Assembly: GCF_001368815.1 (NCBI RefSeq)
Contig: NZ_CTEI01000001.1
Span: 434,001-498,000 of the forward strand
Length of the DNA: 64,000 nucleotides
From: Paraliobacillus sp. PM-2
GTDB lineage: Bacteria; Bacillota; Bacilli; Bacillales; Amphibacillaceae
Reading direction: 5' to 3'
Part shown: positions 20,271 to 28,708 of the stretch, piece by piece
How the letters are laid out: every line of letters begins with the position of its first letter
Position numbering within the stretch: position 1 is the first letter of the stretch
Program-made: the position numbers and the translations under genes
Notes under the pieces: model-generated
Databases searched by the model: none
Told to the model about the DNA's origin: nothing
Seen by the model: the letters and a program-made list of their open reading frames with translations, nothing else

Positions 20271-20430
20271 GCATATATTCCGGCGAAATCGCATATATTC
20301 CGGCGAAATCGCATATATTCCGGCGAAATCGCATATATTCCGGCGAAATCGCATATATTCCGGCGAAATCGCATATATTCCGGCGAAATCGCATATATTC
20401 CGGCGAAATAACATATATTTCGGCGAAATA
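20271..20430. repeat. Tandem array of 20-bp units, eight copies
   Basis: Unit GCATATATTCCGGCGAAATC repeated head to tail with exactly 20-bp period. Units 1-6 are identical, the seventh differs at its end and the eighth has several changes. There are no spacers, so it is not CRISPR. It starts about 60 bp after the RND operon terminator. The core CCGGCGAA is shared with arrays at 45017 and 46857. Confidence 0.95.
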
Positions 20431-20580
20431 ACAATCCTCTCTTTTTTCTCAACGAGGTATAGTCTAAATCATTCTCGGTAAGGATAGACTTACTTAATGT
20501 AGTGCCATTACTCGATAGACATATCTTTTTATTTGCTAAAAGCTGCTGTGCTAAATAGTGATAGGAGTTGACGTTTCATT

Positions 20581-22119
20581 TTGGGAAAGAGAAAGCTTGC
20601 GGTAACCAGTATCGTCTTTATTATATTGACATTATGTATAAAAGTATCTGGACTGCTGCGAGATATGGTTATTGCCTATTATTTTGGTGACACCTATCAA
20701 GCAGATGCTTATTTAGCCGCATTCATCATTCCAAATATGTTATTTCTATTCTTAACAACGGGAATGAAAAATGCATTTATTCCAAGTTATTTAGCAGCAA
20801 AGGAGACAGGCACATCAACCATTTTATTCAATCAAATATGGAAAGTAACCGGAACAATTAGTCTCGGGTTAGGAATCATTGGCATGTTTACTGCACCACT
20901 AATCATTCCAAACATCTACCCAGATTTTCAACCAGCAGCAATGACCATTGCTGTTCAGGTAACCATGATCTTTATGGGATGTGTTAGTTTCGTAGGCTTA
21001 AATGCAGTGTTTGAAGCATACTTTGATGCCGAATCACAGTATACCGTTTCTGCTATTTCTCAATTGTTTGTCCTTCTTACTATGATCAGTTCAGCAATGC
21101 TTTTTGCTAACCAAATAGGACCTTATGCACTAGCATTTGGTTACCTTGCAGGTGTGATTATATCACTCCTATTTAAACTAATAATCATGCATAAACAACA
21201 TATTTTACAATGGACTGCAAAAATACAGCGGCAAGAAGTAAAAGCATTCTTTATTGTATTCTTTCCAGTAGCAATAACGGTGATGGTCGGCCAAGTCAAT
21301 CTTGCCGTAGATAATATATTTGCTAGTTATTTTGAAGAAGGCGTAGTAACCTATGTCAACTATGCAAAGAACCTTGTCCATTTTCCACAAGCCATATTTG
21401 CTGTAACGATTGGAACGATTACATTTCCATTAATAGCAAAAAGCTACGCCAAAGGAAACATAAAGCAATTGAAGGGTAGACTTGAGCAAGGATTGATGGT
21501 CATGTGTTATGTCTTATTACCTGCAATTACAGGGATGATGCTCCTTATGCCAACGATTATTCAATTATTATTCGAACGTGGTGCATTTACGAGAGCAGCG
21601 ACATTGGCTACTACACAAGTAGCTTATTATTATTTAGGCTCGGTTATTTTTTTTAGTCTGACCGTTATTATCAATAATGGCATCTATACACTGAAAAAAG
21701 GACACGTTGTGATGTGGATAGGACTAGGATCTATTCTGTTCAACTTACTATGTAATAGTATTTTTACCAAATGGCTAGGATATGTAGGGATACCCTTTGC
21801 TTCGTCCATCGTTGGATTCGTATATGCAATTAGCTGTTATGTATTTCTTATACGGCAAGTTGGGTTTCTTTTTAAATTAAAAGAAATAATCGAAATCGTT
21901 AAAATAATTTTATCGTTAATCGTGATGATCATCGCGATACGATTCATTGCAAATATACAAGCCTATATGACAAATGGCATGTTCCTTATGATAACCATTT
22001 TCCTAGGCGTGCTTATATATGTACTATGTTCGTACATACTTAAAATAAAATCTTTTTATTTTCTGTGGAATACCCTGAGAAAAAAAGATAACAAGCAGAT
22101 GTTGGAGGAGCAACCATGA
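20581..22119 (+). CDS. MurJ/MviN-like lipid-linked oligosaccharide flippase
   Basis: 512 residues with about 14 predicted membrane helices and MurJ-type sequence (KVSGLLRDMVIAYYFGDTYQADAYLAAFIIPNMLF; later RGAFTRAATLATTQVAYYY). MurJ proteins flip undecaprenyl-linked precursors outward. The context, first gene of a polysaccharide operon with a Wzy-like polymerase and glycosyltransferases, suggests it exports a capsule or EPS repeat unit rather than lipid II; this is inference. The start is a TTG with TAGGAG about 13 nt upstream, a long gap, so the start is not certain. It overlaps the next gene by 4 nt. Confidence 0.85.
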   Translation: MGKRKLAVTSIVFIILTLCIKVSGLLRDMVIAYYFGDTYQADAYLAAFIIPNMLFLFLTTGMKNAFIPSYLAAKETGTSTILFNQIWKVTGTISLGLGIIGMFTAPLIIPNIYPDFQPAAMTIAVQVTMIFMGCVSFVGLNAVFEAYFDAESQYTVSAISQLFVLLTMISSAMLFANQIGPYALAFGYLAGVIISLLFKLIIMHKQHILQWTAKIQRQEVKAFFIVFFPVAITVMVGQVNLAVDNIFASYFEEGVVTYVNYAKNLVHFPQAIFAVTIGTITFPLIAKSYAKGNIKQLKGRLEQGLMVMCYVLLPAITGMMLLMPTIIQLLFERGAFTRAATLATTQVAYYYLGSVIFFSLTVIINNGIYTLKKGHVVMWIGLGSILFNLLCNSIFTKWLGYVGIPFASSIVGFVYAISCYVFLIRQVGFLFKLKEIIEIVKIILSLIVMIIAIRFIANIQAYMTNGMFLMITIFLGVLIYVLCSYILKIKSFYFLWNTLRKKDNKQMLEEQP

Positions 22120-23471
22120 AGCAATTAGAACGTGACACAACCTATAAAATAGAATATAGCTTCCTTTATTTTATTGTAATTCAACCGATTCTTGATCTAT
22201 TTGCCTTTTTAGATTGGCCAATTTCAGACATTATTCGTGTAATGGCTATTCTTTTCGGAATGATCTATTTATTGTTTAGTCAGAATAAAAAAATCCAACA
22301 AGTTTCGTTACTTTATCACATGATTCTAATTGTTTATTTTTGCATTCATCTCATTGTTAGCTATTTGATAAAAGACCCCTTTGCTTTGACATTAGAAATA
22401 ACACATAGTATAAAGACATTCTTTTTTATGCAACTATTATTTGTCTATGTTACGTTGATTTATTCGTTTAGCCACAAAAATAACAGCTGGCAAAATATAA
22501 TTTTAAAAAACATCACGATTAGCATGATGCTTATTGCAGTCGTAATGGCGCTAGCAGAATTAACGAACACAGGAAAGCGTTCCTATGGCATGTTAGTGAA
22601 AGCTGGACACACGGGTTGGTTTTTTTCTGGAAATGAATTAAGTGCCATTTTAGCAATCGGATTTGGTTTTACGCTACTGTATTTTTTTAGACAAAAGCTT
22701 CTTCGCGTGAAAATCGTTTTATTCGGTCTATTAGGAGTACTATGTTGGTCTATGATGGCAATTGGGACAAAAGTAAGTTTCGGTGGAATGCTTTTGTTTT
22801 TAGTTGTAGGGATACTGATTGGCTGTTTCGATGTCTTTATTAAAAAAAGGAACGCCATACACGTATGGCTACCGTTCATACTCTTTATAGCTGCTCTGAT
22901 GTGGCTGCCATTATCTCCAATTGGTCAAAATTTGCATATTACATTTGGCCAATCCTTTCCACCATCATTAGATGCAGAACAGCAAGCAATGGAGCAAGAC
23001 GTAAAAGGGTTTGACAGCATGTTAAGTGGTCGTAGTGATTTCTTAAGACAAACGATTCAACAATATCAAGATGCGCCACTCGCACAACAGTTATTTGGAA
23101 TGGGGTATGGAGGAAATTATCAAACAGAACCAAAACTGATTGAAATGGATCTATTAGATTGGCTGTTTGGCTTTGGCATCATTGGTTTTATCCTATTAAT
23201 CACCCCATTATTTGTTCTTGCGATAAAACTATTCAAACATATTTTCCTAACAAAAGGGTTCGTTTGGAATAGGCAAATAATCATAGTGGGTTTGATTATC
23301 TCTATTGGCTTTGGTGCAGCAATGGTAGCAGGACATGTCCTTTCTTCCCCTGCAGTTAGTATCTATCTAGCGATTGCAATCGGATATTTGTATTCCTTGA
23401 CACATCCGAAAGTAAACAAGCGAGAGGAGGGTGGGGATGTTGCAAACGAATCAGAATATCTTAGTCATTAG
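22116..23471 (+). CDS. O-antigen ligase / Wzy-like polysaccharide polymerase
   Basis: 451 residues, about 11 membrane helices and one large outer loop (about 285-345, containing MLSGRSDFLRQTIQQYQ), the layout of the O-antigen ligase/polymerase family. Such proteins join lipid-linked repeat units outside the membrane. It overlaps the flippase gene by 4 nt and the following glycosyltransferase by 35 nt, so all are co-translated. The exact substrate cannot be told. Confidence 0.82.
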   Translation: MKQLERDTTYKIEYSFLYFIVIQPILDLFAFLDWPISDIIRVMAILFGMIYLLFSQNKKIQQVSLLYHMILIVYFCIHLIVSYLIKDPFALTLEITHSIKTFFFMQLLFVYVTLIYSFSHKNNSWQNIILKNITISMMLIAVVMALAELTNTGKRSYGMLVKAGHTGWFFSGNELSAILAIGFGFTLLYFFRQKLLRVKIVLFGLLGVLCWSMMAIGTKVSFGGMLLFLVVGILIGCFDVFIKKRNAIHVWLPFILFIAALMWLPLSPIGQNLHITFGQSFPPSLDAEQQAMEQDVKGFDSMLSGRSDFLRQTIQQYQDAPLAQQLFGMGYGGNYQTEPKLIEMDLLDWLFGFGIIGFILLITPLFVLAIKLFKHIFLTKGFVWNRQIIIVGLIISIGFGAAMVAGHVLSSPAVSIYLAIAIGYLYSLTHPKVNKREEGGDVANESEYLSH

Positions 23472-24534
23472 TACCATGTATCCTACAAAACAACATACCT
23501 CGTTTGGCATTTTTGTCAAAAATCAAGTAGAACAACTAAGAAATCAAGGTTTTTTTGTCGATGTTCTTGCAATAAAAGAACCGAAAATGGGAAAGACTAA
23601 GGTTATAAAAAAATATAGTAAATGGTTGATGAAAGCCATCCTAGTGTGTTTGAAAAAAAGAAATAAATATAGCGTAATACATGCGCATTATGTGTTTCCT
23701 AGTGGATGGATTGGACTGTGGTTTAAACGATGGTTTAAAGCGAAATTAATTGTTACCGCACATGGTGGCGATATTGACAAAATGGCCCACTTACATCCAT
23801 GGATTTTTAAGCAAACCAAACGGATTTTGCAACAAGCGGATGAAGTGATAGTTGTTGGAGAAGGATTGAAACAAAGCATTTTGAATCAATTTGATATCCC
23901 AAAGAGAAACATACACGTCATGAATATGGGGGTCAATCGTAGTATATTTCGTCCAATGCCTCAACAAGAGGCCAAAACCACCTTACAACTTGATCGGGAA
24001 CAAAAGATTATTTTATATGTAGGTAATCTTATTGAAGCAAAGGGAATGATCGAGCTTGTACAGGCTTATGATCAACTAAAAACAAGCGATCCAAATTTAG
24101 CACTACATCTAATCGGCGCGAAAAAAGATCCATCTTTTTACAAAAAATTAACGCATAGAATTGATCAACAAAAAATAAAGCATGTAACCTTTCATTCTGC
24201 CATGTCACAAAAGGAAATAGCGACCTGGATGGCTGCAGCTGATGTGTTTGTTCTTCCATCACATATGGAGGGGTTTGGCCTAGCGGCATTAGAAGCGATG
24301 GCATGTCATACACCAGTAGTTGGTACAAGTGTAGGTGGGTTACGTGTCTTACTAGATGGAGGAGCGGGATTAGCTGTTTCACCCAAACAAAAGGATCAGC
24401 TTGCACAAGGGTTAAAACAAGCATTATATAATCAAAGCCTACGGCAAAAAATGATTTACCATGGGGATAAAAAAGCGCAGCAAAACAACCAGGAAAGGTT
24501 GATTCAATCGCTCATTACAATTTATCGCAGATAG
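23437..24534 (+). CDS. Glycosyltransferase family 4
   Basis: 365 residues from ATG 23437, chosen because GAGAGGAGGG (23422-23431) is 6 nt upstream. GT-B fold: N-terminal domain with VISTMYPTKQHTSFGIFVKNQVEQL and HAHYVFPSG, C-terminal nucleotide-sugar domain with the ExFGxxxxE-type motif HMEGFGLAALEAMACHTPVVG. Cytoplasmic retaining transferase adding one sugar of the repeat unit; donor unknown. Its first 35 nt lie inside the upstream polymerase gene. Confidence 0.9.
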   Translation: MLQTNQNILVISTMYPTKQHTSFGIFVKNQVEQLRNQGFFVDVLAIKEPKMGKTKVIKKYSKWLMKAILVCLKKRNKYSVIHAHYVFPSGWIGLWFKRWFKAKLIVTAHGGDIDKMAHLHPWIFKQTKRILQQADEVIVVGEGLKQSILNQFDIPKRNIHVMNMGVNRSIFRPMPQQEAKTTLQLDREQKIILYVGNLIEAKGMIELVQAYDQLKTSDPNLALHLIGAKKDPSFYKKLTHRIDQQKIKHVTFHSAMSQKEIATWMAAADVFVLPSHMEGFGLAALEAMACHTPVVGTSVGGLRVLLDGGAGLAVSPKQKDQLAQGLKQALYNQSLRQKMIYHGDKKAQQNNQERLIQSLITIYRR

Positions 24535-24546
24535 GAGCAACCAACG

Positions 24547-25017
24547 ATGAAGCAAAAGAAATTACTCCTTATTTCTTCAATAGGTGGACATTTAACGCAA
24601 CTGTTGCAACTAGAATCCATGTTCAAAAATTATCCTTATCACATCGTTACCGAAAAATCAACAATAACCGAAGAGCTAAAGAATAAATACCCAGTTTCCT
24701 TATTAGTGTACGGGGCAAGAAATTATCCATTGAGATATATGTTTAAATTTTCCTATAATACACTTAAATCATTCTGTATTTTTTTGAGACACCGCCCAGA
24801 TATTATTATTACAACAGGCGCACATACCGCTGTTCCTATGTGTTACATTGCAAAATTGTTTCGAAAAAAAGTCATCTTTATCGAAAGCTTTGCTAAATCA
24901 ACCAGTCCAACCTTATCTGGCCGCTTAGTCTATCCGATCTCTGATTTATTTATTGTCCAGTGGGAATCCATGAAAAAAATTTATCCCAAAGCAATTTATG
25001 GGGGGTCTATCTATTGA
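24547..25017 (+). CDS. Alg14-like (PssD/CpsF-type) membrane subunit of a two-part glycosyltransferase
   Basis: 156 residues; N-terminal nucleotide-sugar fold start LLLISSIGGHLTQLLQLESMF with GGH motif, then RHRPDIIITTGAHTAVPMCY. This is the Alg14/PssD half that anchors the catalytic partner to the membrane. The stop codon overlaps the TTG start of the partner gene, a sign of fixed 1:1 expression. Confidence 0.88.
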   Translation: MKQKKLLLISSIGGHLTQLLQLESMFKNYPYHIVTEKSTITEELKNKYPVSLLVYGARNYPLRYMFKFSYNTLKSFCIFLRHRPDIIITTGAHTAVPMCYIAKLFRKKVIFIESFAKSTSPTLSGRLVYPISDLFIVQWESMKKIYPKAIYGGSIY

Positions 25018-25514
25018 TTTTTGTCGTATTAGGTACGCACGAACTCCCATTTACACGTTTACTTCAAGCAATTGATCAGTTAATTGCCAAAGGAATTATT
25101 ACAGAACAAGTAATTGCACAAATTGGACATACACACTTCAACAGCAATCAAATGCAGCTGCATACATTTCTCACCTATGAACAAATGGATCATCTATATG
25201 AACAAGCCGATTTAATTGTTACGCATGCAGGGACAGGATCCGTTATTTCTGGGTTAAAAAAAGGAAAAGTGGTAATCGCTGTGCCAAGGTTAATGCAATT
25301 TGGGGAGCATAATGATGACCACCAACTGCAATTAATCGATGCATTTGAAAGACAAGGTCACATTCTAGCTTGCCGTGATACAAATCAGTTAGAGCAGGTA
25401 TTCGAGCAATGCAAGCAGTTTAATCCAAAGCCATTCCAATCAGGGAGAACCAGATTATTTTCTATTCTTAATCAATTTATCCAACAGGAGATGACAGGAA
25501 TAAACACGGACTAG
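25014..25514 (+). CDS. Alg13-like (PssE/CpsG-type) catalytic subunit of a two-part glycosyltransferase
   Basis: 166 residues from TTG 25014, behind a GGGGGG-rich site (25000-25006). IFVVLGTHELPFTRLL, a hydrophobic core, then the donor-binding signature DLIVTHAGTGSVISGLKKGKVVIAVPR and EHNDDHQ, as in the C-terminal half of GT28 enzymes (MurG type). It pairs with the preceding Alg14-like gene to add one sugar to the lipid-linked intermediate. Last gene of the operon. Confidence 0.88.
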   Translation: MIFVVLGTHELPFTRLLQAIDQLIAKGIITEQVIAQIGHTHFNSNQMQLHTFLTYEQMDHLYEQADLIVTHAGTGSVISGLKKGKVVIAVPRLMQFGEHNDDHQLQLIDAFERQGHILACRDTNQLEQVFEQCKQFNPKPFQSGRTRLFSILNQFIQQEMTGINTD

Positions 25515-25767
25515 CGACTCATACTAAGCATAAATCTTGCATATTTCTTTGTTTTTGTTACTGTAAAAAACACGTAACAAAATGTCAAAAGAAATTTCAT
25601 GATTTTTTTAAAAAACTATGCTATAGTAACAAGAGTTGTACACAAATTTAGATTAGGTGTGAAACTTTTCTGCTATCACATTCGTCTAATATTAATATAG
25701 ACCACTCTTTACAAATAGAGACGATGCTTTTAGAAAGACATGTCACAGGGTGATCGGGAGGAAACAT

Positions 25768-26805
25768 ATGAAATATCTTGCATTGCTTATTTGCTTTATC
25801 ATAGCAATTATTTTAACACCCTTTGTAAAAAAAATAGCCATTCGTATTGGCGCTGTCGATCAACCAAATCAACGAAAAATACACGCAAAAATCATGCCAA
25901 GATTGGGTGGTTTAGCTATATTTATTAGCTTTATGATTGGTTTTATCATCTTTAATCCAGATAGTCCTTATTTTTGGCCAATACTCATTGGAGCCATTTT
26001 GGTAACAGCTACTGGTATTCTTGATGATTTATACGAATTATCAGCAAAAGTGAAATTTTTCGTCCAATTTGTAGCCGCAACCATTGTTGTATTAGGTGGC
26101 GCACAAATTACTTTCATTAATTTGCCTTTTGGTGAGACATTGCACTTTGGTTACTTAAGCATCCCAATAACAATCATTTGGATTGTTGGCGTAACCAATG
26201 CCATTAATTTAATTGATGGACTTGATGGATTAGCAGCTGGTGTATCATCTATTGCCCTTATTACCATTTCCGGATTAGCTATCTCTTTAGGAGATGGATT
26301 TGTTGCATTTGTTGGGTTTATGTTACTTGGAAGTACGTTAGGCTTCTTATTGTATAACTTCCATCCAGCAAAAATCTTTATGGGTGATACCGGTGCATTA
26401 TTTTTAGGGTATATGATTGGTGTTTTGTCTATTCTAGGATTTAAAAACGCCACTTTATTCTCTTTAATTGTCCCAATAACCATTCTTGGTGTTCCATTAT
26501 TAGATACGTTTTTTGCGATTGTCAGACGCTTTGTGCACAAAAAACCACTTTATTCACCGGATAAGCTACACTTGCATCATTGCTTATTGAAACTAGGATT
26601 TGGTCATAAACAAACGGTGATTTTAATTTACTCGATGAGTGCACTATTCAGTCTAGCGGCAATCATCTTTACAAAATCTACAATGTGGGGATCTACGATT
26701 ACGTTATTCGCACTCATTCTGTTAATTGAGATTGTTGTTGAAATAACAGGATTAATTAGCGATAATTATCGCCCATTGTTGAAATTGCTTGATCGAAAGA
26801 AATAA
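25768..26805 (+). CDS. tagO: Undecaprenyl-phosphate N-acetylglucosaminyl-1-phosphate transferase (TagO/WecA type)
   Basis: Integral membrane enzyme that starts wall teichoic acid (and often other polymer) synthesis by moving GlcNAc-1-P to undecaprenyl phosphate. 345 residues from ATG 25768 (GGGAGGAAA 6 nt upstream), about 10-11 helices. Conserved cytoplasmic loops are visible: DQPNQRKIHAKIMPRLGG, the catalytic ILDDLYELSAKVKF, NAINLIDGLDGLAAG, GDTGALFLGY and PDKLHLHHCLLKLGF. It heads the WTA region and is convergent with tagB. Confidence 0.93.
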   Translation: MKYLALLICFIIAIILTPFVKKIAIRIGAVDQPNQRKIHAKIMPRLGGLAIFISFMIGFIIFNPDSPYFWPILIGAILVTATGILDDLYELSAKVKFFVQFVAATIVVLGGAQITFINLPFGETLHFGYLSIPITIIWIVGVTNAINLIDGLDGLAAGVSSIALITISGLAISLGDGFVAFVGFMLLGSTLGFLLYNFHPAKIFMGDTGALFLGYMIGVLSILGFKNATLFSLIVPITILGVPLLDTFFAIVRRFVHKKPLYSPDKLHLHHCLLKLGFGHKQTVILIYSMSALFSLAAIIFTKSTMWGSTITLFALILLIEIVVEITGLISDNYRPLLKLLDRKK

Positions 26806-26818
26806 ATAATATCAAAAT

Positions 26819-26860
26819 AAAAAGACTTTTTTTCTATTAAATAGAAAAAAAGTCTTTTTT
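26819..26860. terminator. Bidirectional terminator between tagO and tagB
   Basis: A long perfect stem AAAAAGACTTTTTTTCT / AGAAAAAAAGTCTTTTT with T runs on both strands, serving two convergent genes. Confidence 0.92.
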
Positions 26861-26863
26861 GTT

Positions 26864-28045
26864 TTAAAATGCTTCTGCAACATTCGCCTCGGATTCATTA
26901 TATATAAAATGCACAATATTGGTACTAGCTTTTCCACTTGAGTATTGATTCCACTGCTTGGCATAATTTCGTATTAAATTAAAATTAAATTTATTTGTTT
27001 CAATCAATGATACAATCTCATCTGTTGTGTGAGCAATAGGACCTGGAAGGTTTCTTTCATAATCTTCCCAAAATCCTTGTTTTACTGTGTATGATTCTAA
27101 ATCATACGTAAAGAAAATCATTGGTTTCTCTAATAATGAAAATTCAAAAGGAATCGATGAATAGTCGGTAATTAATATATCCGTTATTACTAATAGATGA
27201 TTAATATTTTCATAGTTAGAAACATCAATCACAAAATTCGGATAAGAGTTTTCAAATTTCCCCTGAATTGCTGGGTGAAGACGCAATAGTAAAACATAAT
27301 TGTCTCCTAATGTGTGATAAAGCTTTTCAATGTCCAACTGTAAGTTTACTTGATGCAATTCATCATATCTAAATGTTGGCGCATATAAAATTATCTTTCT
27401 TCCTTGTAAAGATGGAAATTCATTTTTGGAATTTTCCTCTATTTGTTTTAGATGATATCTATTAAAGAAAGAATCAGTACGCGGAATGCCAGTTCTTAAA
27501 ATTTGATCCTCAGATAGATTAAAACTTTTACGGAAGATTGTAGCCATCTTTTCTGATCCAACAACCACATAAGAAAAGCGATCATAAACTTTTTGAAACC
27601 GTCTATTTGCTCTATCTGATCGCGTAGCATTTGAGGGATCCATTAATCCAAATTGTTTAATAGCCCCTGCGGCATGCCAAAGTTGCACACAGCTGACATT
27701 CGGCTTGAATGATGTAACAGATAAAAATCCAAAGTAATTATCAATAAAAATTACTTTGGATGTAGCAAGGTGATAAATAGAACGAATATAATCTATCACT
27801 TGAAATACATGAAATTGTAAGGTTTGTATATTGTTAATAGTAGAAAAGTCTTTACGACAGCGCGAATCTTTTAAAACAACTAATTTATGATCGGTTAGTT
27901 GATTGACTTCATTAGCAACGTGATAGATATTGTCTCCAAAAGAACTAACAAAGACCGTCTTTTCTTCTTGCGGAAACAGTTTAAAGAAAGAAAATATGAT
28001 CCTGAATAGGAACAGATAAATATTTATTGCAAATTCTCTAAGCAT
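26864..28045 (-). CDS. tagB: CDP-glycerol glycerophosphotransferase, TagB-like primase
   Basis: 393 residues, close to B. subtilis TagB (about 380) and without the extra N-terminal domain of long TagF. TagB adds the first glycerol phosphate from CDP-glycerol to the lipid-linked ManNAc-GlcNAc. The active-site signatures are CVQLWHAAGAIKQFG and ILITDYSSIPFEFSLLEKPMIFF. The hydrophobic/basic N terminus fits peripheral membrane binding. It overlaps tagD by 8 nt and is transcribed with it. TagB rather than TagF is inferred from length, WHAxGAxK form and tagD linkage. Confidence 0.82.
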   Translation of the reverse strand: MLREFAINIYLFLFRIIFSFFKLFPQEEKTVFVSSFGDNIYHVANEVNQLTDHKLVVLKDSRCRKDFSTINNIQTLQFHVFQVIDYIRSIYHLATSKVIFIDNYFGFLSVTSFKPNVSCVQLWHAAGAIKQFGLMDPSNATRSDRANRRFQKVYDRFSYVVVGSEKMATIFRKSFNLSEDQILRTGIPRTDSFFNRYHLKQIEENSKNEFPSLQGRKIILYAPTFRYDELHQVNLQLDIEKLYHTLGDNYVLLLRLHPAIQGKFENSYPNFVIDVSNYENINHLLVITDILITDYSSIPFEFSLLEKPMIFFTYDLESYTVKQGFWEDYERNLPGPIAHTTDEIVSLIETNKFNFNLIRNYAKQWNQYSSGKASTNIVHFIYNESEANVAEAF

Positions 28046-28436
28046 TATTTACCTTTTTCATATCATTTTTTATTTTAGTAGTAGAAATGCCAACTGTTCT
28101 TGGTAAATAAATGACCTCACAATAGTCTTTTAAAAAGTCAAATTTACCTTCCCAGTCATCTCCCATTACAAAAATATCAATATCATGGTTCTTTACATCA
28201 GCAATTTTTTGTTCCCATTCATGTTCAGGAATTACTTCATCTACATAGCGAATAGCTTCTAGAATCATTTTGCGATTTTCATAGCTATGATAAGATTTCT
28301 TACCTTTAATAGCATTAAATTCATCAGAAGAAATAGCAACGGTTAAATGATCTCCTAATTCCTTGGCGCGACGTAATATATTTATATGTCCATTGTGAAG
28401 CAAATCAAATGTACCGTATGTGATTACTTTTTTCAT
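28038..28436 (-). CDS. tagD: Glycerol-3-phosphate cytidylyltransferase
   Basis: Makes CDP-glycerol from CTP and glycerol 3-phosphate for teichoic acid synthesis. 132 residues, exactly the family size. Nucleotidyltransferase motif GTFDLLHNGHINIL at 8-21 (HxGH equivalent) and the C-terminal RTVGISTTKIK motif are present. First gene of the tagD-tagB unit. Confidence 0.97.
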   Translation of the reverse strand: MKKVITYGTFDLLHNGHINILRRAKELGDHLTVAISSDEFNAIKGKKSYHSYENRKMILEAIRYVDEVIPEHEWEQKIADVKNHDIDIFVMGDDWEGKFDFLKDYCEVIYLPRTVGISTTKIKNDMKKVNNA

Positions 28437-28533
28437 TGTTTTTTTGTCCTCCTAAAATTTACAAACACATAATCTTAAAACTTATTATCCCATAATTATT
28501 ATTTTACCATAAATAATATACACTTAGTTTTAC

Positions 28534-28562
28534 ATTCTATTTACAAATTAACTAAAAGTCAA
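28534..28562 (-). promoter_or_regulatory. Sigma-A-type promoter of tagD-tagB
   Basis: On the minus strand TTGACT (28562-28557), 17 nt, TAGAAT (28539-28534). It faces away from the promoter of the glucosaminidase gene in the same intergenic region. Confidence 0.55.
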
Positions 28563-28630
28563 CATATGTAAATGTAATTCACAAAAAATAACAAATTATT
28601 ATTTTTTATGATAATTTTTTCAAATATATC

Positions 28631-28659
28631 TTAACATTTTTGGTCTTCTAATCCATAAT
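28631..28659 (+). promoter_or_regulatory. Candidate sigma-A promoter of the PA14-glucosaminidase gene
   Basis: TTAACA (28631-28636), 17 nt, CATAAT (28654-28659); the gene starts 50 nt downstream of the -10. Confidence 0.45.
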
Positions 28660-28708
28660 AGAATAGTAACGGAATAATTAAAAGAAGGGAGAGAGTTGTT
28701 TTAAAAGA

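Noticed and set aside
20271-20430. CRISPR array
   Set aside because: Units are contiguous 20-bp repeats with no unique spacers, and no cas genes are nearby.
19871-20452. 193-codon minus-strand frame across the 20-bp array and the RND gene end
   Set aside because: It is antisense to swrC and its repeat-rich N terminus comes from the array, since a 20-bp period gives a 20-residue repeat in every open frame. No ribosome site.
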